From positions 22,735,653-22,799,652 of the forward strand of contig CM017558.1 of assembly GCA_007844125.1 (NCBI GenBank): a DNA stretch of 64,000 bases. Reading direction: 5' to 3'. The stretch's first letter is position 1, and each line of letters starts with the position of its first letter. Below are positions 59,201 through 64,000 of the stretch, piece after piece. Both the position numbers and the translations under genes were made by a program. This DNA comes from Sinonovacula constricta. Taxonomy: Eukaryota; Mollusca; Bivalvia; Cardiida; Solecurtidae. The notes beneath the pieces were generated by a model, which was not told where the DNA came from, made no database searches, and saw only the letters and a list, made by a program, of their open reading frames with translations.

Positions 59201-61162
59201 CATGATTTATTGGTAGGGAAATGAAGACAGACTGGTGATTGTAACTATTTATTGCTCTAAAATTTGACCAATTGACCTAGTTTTTGACCCCAGGTGAACT
59301 AGATATAAAACCGTCCAAGATTTCTTGCAGGCAAACATTCTGACCAAGTTTGATGAAGATTGGATAAACTGTAGCCTCTAGTTTTTTACAAGCAAATTGT
59401 AGTCGCCGCATGACACATGAAGCAACATGGATGAAGGGGTATAAGAAAAGCTTTAAGCTTTAAGATACTTCAAAAACCTTTAGCACTCGTACTCTTGATT
59501 GAACATAAATTAATGTAACATAGTTCATTAATGCTGGAGAGGACATTTAACATTGGTAGAAGTCTTAGTTATTACACTAAGCTAAAATCAGACTGAAAGT
59601 TTTGGTTTAAAAAGGCAAAAAAACAAAACTTTGAATGTTTCGTAAGATATGGAACTTGCATCTTTTACCAACCTTACATTTGCTTTGTTGATACCCATTC
59701 CGAAACTAACTGTGGCCACAATGACCGGGAACTTCCCATTTATCCATTCCTTTTGATTTACCTCCCTTTGAGTATCTTCAAGATCTGTGTGGTAAGGTCT
59801 GGATGGTATACCTTTATTACTTAGGGATAAGGCAACTTCGTTACACTGTTCCTTCTTTAAACAGTGCACTATACCACATCCCTTCTGAAACACAAATGCA
59901 AATTTTAATCTAAATTATAAAAATATAAATATCAAATTTAATCTCAATATAAATAGTATAAGCTCCCCAAATAAAACAAAGCTCTTACAAGCTGTAAATA
60001 TCTTACGAAATGTTTGTCTTTGAGCCTCTTTTCCTAAACTGAGATGCAAACTTCTTAAGAAAGTGATACTTAATGAGTTTGGTTGCTTACTGAAGGTACT
60101 TTTAATACAATATTACTAACTTTAGTTATCTTTCATAAAGAATGAAACTCGCCTCCTTTCAATGATAGGCATGTATCGAAGATGTATGTCCTTTCTTAGT
60201 TTTTATTTATCAGAATTAAGTTTTCTAATACAAAATGATGTTTGCTTTGATAGTTATAGACCAATCAACAATTCACCAGTTTTTAAAAACAGTGTTCACT
60301 TTAAGCAGATATACCAGAAGTGCTGCATTCACTGTTATAGCATAAGTATAAGCAGGGTAACTTCTACCATTTTACAACTTAATCATGTCATGGCCCGAGT
60401 TTGAACCCAGTGTCTCTTATACACGGAGCCAATGCTCACTGCCTATATCAACATTCAAAGACAAAATATTGTCATGCTGATGCTCTAATGAGTATACTAT
60501 TTACAAACATACCCAGTTTTCACCTTCTTTAACCGCACCTCCAAGTGCCTTGAGGACAAAAAGCTTAAGATCCTCATGGGGGTCTTCAATCACATCCTTG
60601 TTCTTCACGTCATAGAAGAGGTTGGAACAAGAATAGCTCGTTCTGAACTTCACTGGTTTCTTAAGATCAAGCTGTTTGATAATATCCTCAACTACTTGTA
60701 CAGGTGCAGGGGCTGTGAGTGCTACACATGGTACGCCCTTCAGGTACTTGTTTTTAAAGTCACCCAGTTCAAGGTAGGTATGACGAAAGTCATGACCCCA
60801 CTGGAGGACACAGTGAGCTTCATCAACCACAAAATATTTGACGAGTGATCTTCGTGTCAAACTTTCTGTCAAGGATTTAAAGTTATCAGTATCAATAAGT
60901 TCAGGGGTAATATAGAGCAGCTTAATCTTGGGCTTGTCATTTTGTAAATCTTCCAGGACTTTAATGCGGTCATCGTCGGACATCATAGAGTTGAGGGTCG
61001 CTGCAGGCACTTTGATCCTAGAAAGTTTTTCTACCTGATCCTGCATGAAAGCGATCAATGGCGACACGACAAAGGTGATTCCTGAAGACATCATGGTGGG
61101 TAGTTGGTAGCATAGGGACTTGCCCGCACCAGTTGGCATGCAAACAAAAACATCATTCTTCC
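46933..61162 (-). CDS. RECQL5: RECQL5-like RecQ DNA helicase gene, ten exons, 5' end missing
   Basis: Exons at 61162-60513, 59884-59673, 56623-56470, 56175-56096, 55480-55262, 54254-54140, 53550-53449, 51257-51119, 49904-49627 and 47238-46933 have GT/AG borders and compatible phases. They join into one open frame of about 750 codons. RecQ helicases unwind DNA 3'-5' with ATP; RECQL5 acts in the nucleus on recombination intermediates and transcribing RNA polymerase II. Order: motif I (TGAGKS), motif II (DEAH), RecQ C-terminal helicase part, zinc-binding cysteines, the RECQL5-type region ([36 protein letters not shown]), a polar tail and charged 20-residue repeats. The agreement of phases argues for a real gene. 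Motifs III, V and VI carry unusual changes, so activity is uncertain. The first exon(s) (about 50 residues expected) are not found up to 64000. Confidence 0.88.
47239..47989. other. Intron I-J, no feature
   Basis: AT-rich intronic sequence of the RECQL5-like gene; nothing recognised. Confidence 0.5.
47990..48245 (+). repeat. Type B element fragment
   Basis: Contains tgatttgacctagtgaccta, tttttgacccatgacccagt and gtgtggcctctagtgtgttcacaagg, plus a ggaaagcggtagccatgc end. The head is missing. Lies in an intron of the RECQL5-like gene. Confidence 0.75.
49330..49600 (+). repeat. Dispersed repeat D, copy 1
   Basis: Shares ttgcctatatcaaat, aacaatatcttac-like words, aatcaataaacagcat and ttggtccaaact with 62590-63065. 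Confidence 0.6.
49627..49904 (-). CDS. RECQL5: RECQL5-like exon I
   Basis: Acceptor tttttttcag, donor GTGAGT. It encodes [20 protein letters not shown], similar to RECQL5 NAKVANLYKASVLKKVADI, then a serine/asparagine/aspartate-rich disordered tail ending [10 protein letters not shown]. Confidence 0.88.
50665..50975 (+). repeat. Type B element, truncated copy
   Basis: Begins aacaagagggctttgatggc, cctaaatcgttcaccta and continues with two units (ctgacaaggattggtgaaga; ctgaccaagtttgatgaagg). The tail is absent. Confidence 0.75.
51119..51257 (-). CDS. RECQL5: RECQL5-like exon H
   Basis: Starts [20 protein letters not shown] after a tatag acceptor and ends at GTACAT after GIFK. It continues exon G in phase, as in RECQL5 (LTVKAREHCLRLLEEAL). 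Its acceptor and first ~29 bases are repeated 13 more times upstream in the 67-bp array. Confidence 0.9.
51231..52168. repeat. 14 copies of a 67-bp repeat containing a splice acceptor
   Basis: The anchor cagcagtgacaagcaatg (variants cggcag, aagcag) occurs at 51231, 51298, 51365 and every 67 bp to 52102, with no net indel between anchors. The first anchor lies inside exon H. Read on the minus strand, each unit carries the ATAG acceptor and the first ~29 bases of exon H. Units from 51298 to 51767 alternate between gctcgcgag/gctcccgag and gcacccgag types, suggesting a 134-bp dimer. Confidence 0.97.
52169..53448. other. Intron G-H, left of exon G
   Basis: Beyond the 67-bp array this intron is AT-rich; nothing else is recognised. 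Confidence 0.5.
53449..53550 (-). CDS. RECQL5: RECQL5-like exon G
   Basis: Exactly 34 codons between ctctgtacag and GTAAGT. It encodes [20 protein letters not shown] and [14 protein letters not shown], close to the RECQL5 sequence pattern [24 protein letters not shown]. Confidence 0.9.
54140..54254 (-). CDS. RECQL5: RECQL5-like exon F
   Basis: Acceptor gtttgttgccag, donor GTAAAT, 115 bp. With the carried-over AG it encodes [20 protein letters not shown], then [19 protein letters not shown], equivalent to the charged helix before the KIX-like region of RECQL5. Confidence 0.82.
54781..55056 (-). mobile_element. tRNA-derived SINE, copy 3, full length
   Basis: On the minus strand the tRNA head reads ccgcaatagctcaagcggta gagcatcgacttgagg and has a B box ggttcaaacccc. 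The body ends aaaaatgccggcaaatccgc. It is the best-preserved copy and lies in the E-F intron of the RECQL5-like gene, same orientation. Confidence 0.9.
55262..55480 (-). CDS. RECQL5: RECQL5-like exon E: RecQ zinc-binding segment
   Basis: Acceptor gtgttttgcag, donor GTAAAC. It encodes [20 protein letters not shown] and [10 protein letters not shown]: cysteines in the C...C..CxxC arrangement of the RecQ zinc module. An acidic and basic tail follows ([17 protein letters not shown]), similar in position to the YEGGRKG part of RECQL5. Confidence 0.9.
56096..56175 (-). CDS. RECQL5: RECQL5-like exon D: helical linker
   Basis: 80 bp between a tgctttcag acceptor and a GTAAGT donor. It encodes [20 protein letters not shown] and KYSKEST, the helix before the zinc-binding cysteines. 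Confidence 0.82.
56470..56623 (-). CDS. RECQL5: RECQL5-like exon C: helicase motif VI
   Basis: Acceptor gtattag, donor GTATAA. It encodes [18 protein letters not shown], then [17 protein letters not shown]. In RecQ proteins this reads YYQE(S/I)GRAGRDG; here both arginines are kept but the glycines are replaced (RRAVRYD). Exon B ends in AG and this exon supplies G, giving an arginine codon. Confidence 0.9.
57130..58305 (+). pseudogene. Mariner transposase, decayed
   Basis: N-terminal helix-turn-helix region: [45 protein letters not shown]. Nuclease: [21 protein letters not shown] (first D), [30 protein letters not shown] (second D), [20 protein letters not shown] (third D). The last spacing is one residue short of DD34D because SPDLAPCDF-type sequence reads SPLALCDF. 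A stop follows QSGFS and a frameshift occurs near 57550. An intron-like segment splits the catalytic domain at 57821-57981. Confidence 0.9.
57821..57981 (+). other. Intron-like insertion in the mariner transposase
   Basis: A 161-bp AT-rich segment runs from gtaaagtaaattt to tttctcgttcaag. Removing it joins TYYLK to [14 protein letters not shown] in frame, the uninterrupted sequence expected of mariner. Both borders fit splice consensus. Confidence 0.7.
59060..59470 (+). repeat. Type B element, diverged copy
   Basis: Head actagagagccataatggcc, cattcgttcacctgagga; internal ttgaccaattgacctagttt, ttgacccc and gaccaagtttgatgaagattgg; end aagcaacatggatgaaggggtataagaaaagct. Lies between the mariner and exon B in the same intron. 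Confidence 0.75.
59673..59884 (-). CDS. RECQL5: RECQL5-like exon B: helicase motifs IV-V
   Basis: Acceptor cattttgtgtttcag-like; starts [20 protein letters not shown] and runs through [10 protein letters not shown] and [18 protein letters not shown] to a GTTGGT donor after AG. Usual residues YHAGL and GMGIDK are changed to YHTDL and GMGINK. An alternative donor (GTAAGG) lies six bases upstream, but only GTTGGT keeps phase with exon C. Confidence 0.88.
60391..60450 (-). other. tRNA-like sequence
   Basis: Minus strand: A-box-like tataggcagtgag, B-box-like gggttcaaactc, T stem CTGGG/CTCGG with wobble pairs. Intronic; probably a SINE head or relic. Confidence 0.4.
60513..61162 (-). CDS. RECQL5: RECQL5-like exon A: helicase motifs I-III
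   Basis: Acceptor ttgtattccag and donor GTATGT, 650 bp. It encodes [15 protein letters not shown] (Walker A), [36 protein letters not shown] (motif II intact; the usual SQWGHDFRP reads LQWGHDFRH), [11 protein letters not shown] (motif III, usually LTATAT) and [20 protein letters not shown]. The last codon (TGG) is complete. Confidence 0.92.
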
Positions 61163-62194
61163 CTGGAATACAATGATATAAAGGATAAGCAAAATAAATG
61201 ATACAATTGAGTAATCAAAGATTTTCATCTGAAGGTATATAACACATATTATTTTAAATGAAAACTCCAATATCCATGCAGTATGTTAAGGGTTGAGAAT
61301 CAAGACCAAATGACCCATATTACCACTGGACACTTGGTCGCTATAGCCCTACACCAGTTACATCACACATGTAAAATTTCATTGGATGCTGGTTTCCAAC
61401 ATGCCCTGGAAGGGGGATGATATTGTTATATTCAAAGTTAATATAGGTATTACATTTTACAATCACATTTGCATCTAGTCTAAAGCCATTATATCTTTAG
61501 AAAATACAATGTGCATATGTAATTTTAACACAACAATTCAAAACAAGAAGAAGATGGCACAGAAGACCAACCCGGTCAATATCCCTCAAGTGGTCAATAC
61601 TGGTCAATATGGGACAATTAAAATTGTTCAAGGACCTTTGATTAAAAAAAAAACATCATTAATTTAAAAAGTTTAAATTAAATTTTCCAATGTGTGCCTT
61701 TTATACTGAAACATTGTTTAACCCTAGAATTGACAATCTATGTTTAATATTTTAATTATTTTAAGGCTTTATAGGGTGGCCAAAACTAGGCCTATTGACT
61801 TAATACTAATAAAATGTTAATTTAAAACAGTATGTTACATGAACCTGCCTGGTCCTTCAAAAAGAGAATATTGCTTAAATAAAGTCAGGACTGGACAGTA
61901 CTGACCAACCCTAGTTTTAACCATTGTTTTTAAAAATGGTTAAAAGTAAAAACCATCCTGGTCAATACTCCTGATGTAATCAATAGTGGTAAATTCAGCT
62001 ATTGAACACGATTTTTACTACAAATAAAAACTATTTTCATTTATTCAATTTAAAATATTGTAATTAATTGACCAACGGCCCGGTCGATACTCAAAGACAA
62101 CCCTGATTGAAACTGTCAAAATCATAACATGTTATGCTGAAATGAAATGTAAAAATTGTGTACAATAAAACTTCACAAAACAAGCATGCAACAA
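61163..62194. other. Upstream intron region of the RECQL5-like gene
   Basis: The missing N-terminal exon should lie to the right of 61162, but no suitable open segment with splice borders is recognised here. Phrases such as gaccaacccggtcaatatc and actggtcaatat recur loosely at 61565-61620, 61890-61990 and 62070-62110. Confidence 0.45.
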
Positions 62195-62260
62195 GACTCA
62201 GTGGCGCAACCAGTAGATCATTGGATTGTCTATCCAAAGGTCAGGGGTTTGAATCCTACA
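62195..62260 (+). other. tRNA-Asp-like sequence
   Basis: Forms a perfect anticodon arm TTGGA-TTGTCTA-TCCAA with anticodon GTC (Asp) and has a B-box-like ggtttgaatcc. The acceptor and D stems fail to pair, so it is a relic or SINE head. Confidence 0.5.
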
Positions 62261-62589
62261 TAAAAAATATACTGGCTTTTATTACATTTTTTCTCTTATT
62301 CTTTCTTATTTCATATTTATTGCTACTGAATATTTAGACAAGTTAGTTTAACATAATAATTTTAAATATCAGACTATTTACGACTATTATAAATAAGGTA
62401 AGATTCATTACGGCTTTAAACAGGCTGGTCAAACCAATGTAAACATTTTATTATCTTGTACTGAATCAGATATATGTCGTCAAGTTACCAAAATTTTACA
62501 TTCTCCTAAATTTGACAGTAGTGTGTTTTTAAAACTCTAACTTGATATTTCACTAGTTTAAAAATATTTTTGTTTAATTGTTAAAGGTG

Positions 62590-63065
62590 ATATCTGACAG
62601 TTTGCCTATATCAAATTCATGTAACAATATCTTACCACTGCTTTGGGAAATTAGGGCATAACTTCTGCATAAACTAATACTTTAATATAAGTAAAGATGG
62701 TTTGGAACACTGCCTACATTGTTAGACAATACACATCGCGATAAAACACTTTAAAAATTCAATCATTCCAAATCTATAAATAAGCACAATAGTGACCTCT
62801 GTAAAAACAGATACTGGCGTCAAAGCAGAAATCAAAATTGAGTTGTCACATGGTTTTCAAAGTAAAACTAGCTATATCTGTAGCGTGGCTCTGATAGAAA
62901 ATACTTGTTTGAAATGAGGAAAGGGAATTTATGTTTCAGTGTTCACACTGATCTTGGGTATCAATGAACAGCATATTGCAAGCTCTTTTCAAGTAACAAT
63001 GACTTATTTTGTTACTTGAGAAAAATATTTTGGTCCAAACTGGCGGACATCACCTTTTAATCCTA
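62590..63065 (+). repeat. Dispersed repeat D, copy 2
   Basis: Shares tttgcctatatcaaat, caatatcttac, tatcaatgaacagcat, ctcttttcaagtaacaatga and ttggtccaaact with 49330-49600; longer than copy 1 and probably nearer full length. Confidence 0.6.
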
Positions 63066-63660
63066 GCGGTTGTTACTAAAATAGTTATTGCTGTTTTGGT
63101 CTCTTTTAGAAATCCTGAAGACAAATACGCTTAAAAACATCAAATGTAGGTCAAACCAGTATATCTTTACTATGACTCGGCCTTTTATTACACACATCAT
63201 AAATTTTTAGTAGGTAGCACCAATGGCAACGTGCAAGAGAAGTTCGATTTGTCACTTCTCTGACTGCTTAGTCATCTTGTGGGTTTTATTCTCGTTTGGG
63301 GCGATAGACTTAATGTGGAAACTTCTTCCAGCTGCAGTCTGTCAATAGTTCTGCCCAGACATTTTTCTGGCATCGTCTTATATCAAAATAGCTGGATGTT
63401 GCTGTAACAACCATAATAAGTCATTGGAATGAATTTCAAAACAGAAAAAATAGAGATAGGTAGAGCTTCTTTTGATTGCACTTTAGCAAGGAATAGTCTT
63501 AAACTGTTATTTTGACAGCTCTATGTGTTAAGCAGTAAGTCTGTGTTCACGGCTCACACAGTGAATACAATGTACTATTACTAATCTTTGCTACATTTTA
63601 TGTGAACAGAAGGTAGAACAGATGTATGCTTTGGTCACGTAAAGTCGTGGAGAAATTCAA
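63066..63660. other. Stretch without recognisable genes
   Basis: No coding or RNA signal seen. Confidence 0.5.
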
Positions 63661-63664
63661 TTTT

Positions 63665-63964
63665 TTAATTCTGTTGATACACAAATGATAGGTAAACAAA
63701 CAAAAGCCTACCATAATAATTTACAAAAACATAACATGGAGGCAGGGCTGTACCAGTGGCATTGGCACAGGCAATGAGAGTAACTGTTGTTGAGTTTAAT
63801 GAAACAACAGCTTGGGTTTTTGAACAAAATTTGTTTGTGATGACATGTGGTGGCTTGTGTTGTGTCTGAAGGCCAGTTTCATCAAGGTTGTAAATTAAAA
63901 ATGGTTTAGAATGAAAATCATATTTCAACATTACTGTCTCTAACTCTTGACAGCATTGGTCCAC
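63665..63964 (-). pseudogene. Pogo/jerky-type (DDE_1) transposase fragment
   Basis: The minus strand reads MLKYDFHSKPFLIYNLDETG, LQTQHKPPHVI, SKTQAVVSLNSTTVTLIACA and NATGTALPPCYVFVN. IYNLDETG holds the first catalytic aspartate of the Tc1/pogo-like DDE_1 nuclease, and TLIACANATG...PP is the conserved next segment. The N-terminal DNA-binding domain is cut off by the SINE at 63971, and the remaining catalytic residues are missing after 63680. Confidence 0.8.
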
Positions 63965-63970
63965 AGATAC

Positions 63971-64000
63971 TGCCGATACTGTGCAGCGACATTTCTATCA
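63971..64000 (-). mobile_element. tRNA-derived SINE, copy 4, cut by window end
   Basis: tgccgatactgtgcagcgacatttctatca is identical to the same segment of the SINE copies at 34616 and, apart from the first bases, 54811. It starts immediately after the transposase fragment. Confidence 0.8.

Overview
This window is eukaryotic, animal and almost certainly molluscan, most likely a bivalve. The DNA is AT-rich, genes are split by long introns, and most of the sequence is old transposable elements, tandem repeats and very long tetranucleotide microsatellites. Short dispersed elements that open with an AACAAGAGGG...CTCACCTGA head and carry internal repeats with TGACC motifs are a style I associate with bivalve genomes. 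Species assignment is inference.

The main host gene is on the minus strand, about 61.2 kb down to 46.9 kb. Ten consecutive exons, joined at GT/AG borders whose phases all agree, encode a RECQL5-type RecQ helicase: helicase core, RecQ zinc-binding segment, the RECQL5-type linker, a REHC...LYKAS-like region and a highly charged 20-residue repeat. The 5' exon(s) are not seen. Several near-invariant helicase motif residues are changed although the reading frame stays open. Its introns hold a mariner element, a tRNA-derived SINE, several short dispersed elements and a 67-bp array built from one of its own splice acceptors. At its 3' side a LINE abuts or truncates the last recognised exon.

The second well-supported host coding exon is 9652-11085 (+). 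It encodes C2H2 zinc fingers, a duplicated acidic/serine-rich linker and a KCTD-type T1 (BTB_2) domain.

Layout: 0-2.5 kb, a broken LINE with a fourfold internal duplication; 2.56-2.84 kb, a SINE; 3.6-5.9 kb, a decayed SWIM zinc finger/YqaJ nuclease gene, convergent with a decayed THAP gene at 7.2-6.6 kb; 9.6-11.1 kb, the zinc finger-T1 exon; 11.6 kb, a Harbinger fragment; 15.0-16.05 kb, an ATCT/ATCC microsatellite abutting a LINE with PHD finger, endonuclease and RT (16.05-18.8 kb); 19.9-22.2 kb, a degenerate array of about 180 bp period interrupted by a retroelement fragment; 22.2 to at least 29.6 kb, a Ty3/Gypsy LTR retrotransposon (minus strand); 32-33 kb, a decayed RT; 34.6-35.9 kb, a SINE and another retroelement C-terminus; 37.7-42.6 kb, clusters of short elements with internal tandem repeats; 43.3-45.0 kb, a (GGTA)n block of 1.66 kb; 45.2-46.9 kb, a LINE; 46.9-61.2 kb, the RECQL5-like gene; 63.7-64.0 kb, a pogo/jerky-type transposase fragment cut by a SINE.

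All protein assignments come from reading motifs by eye, without database searches.
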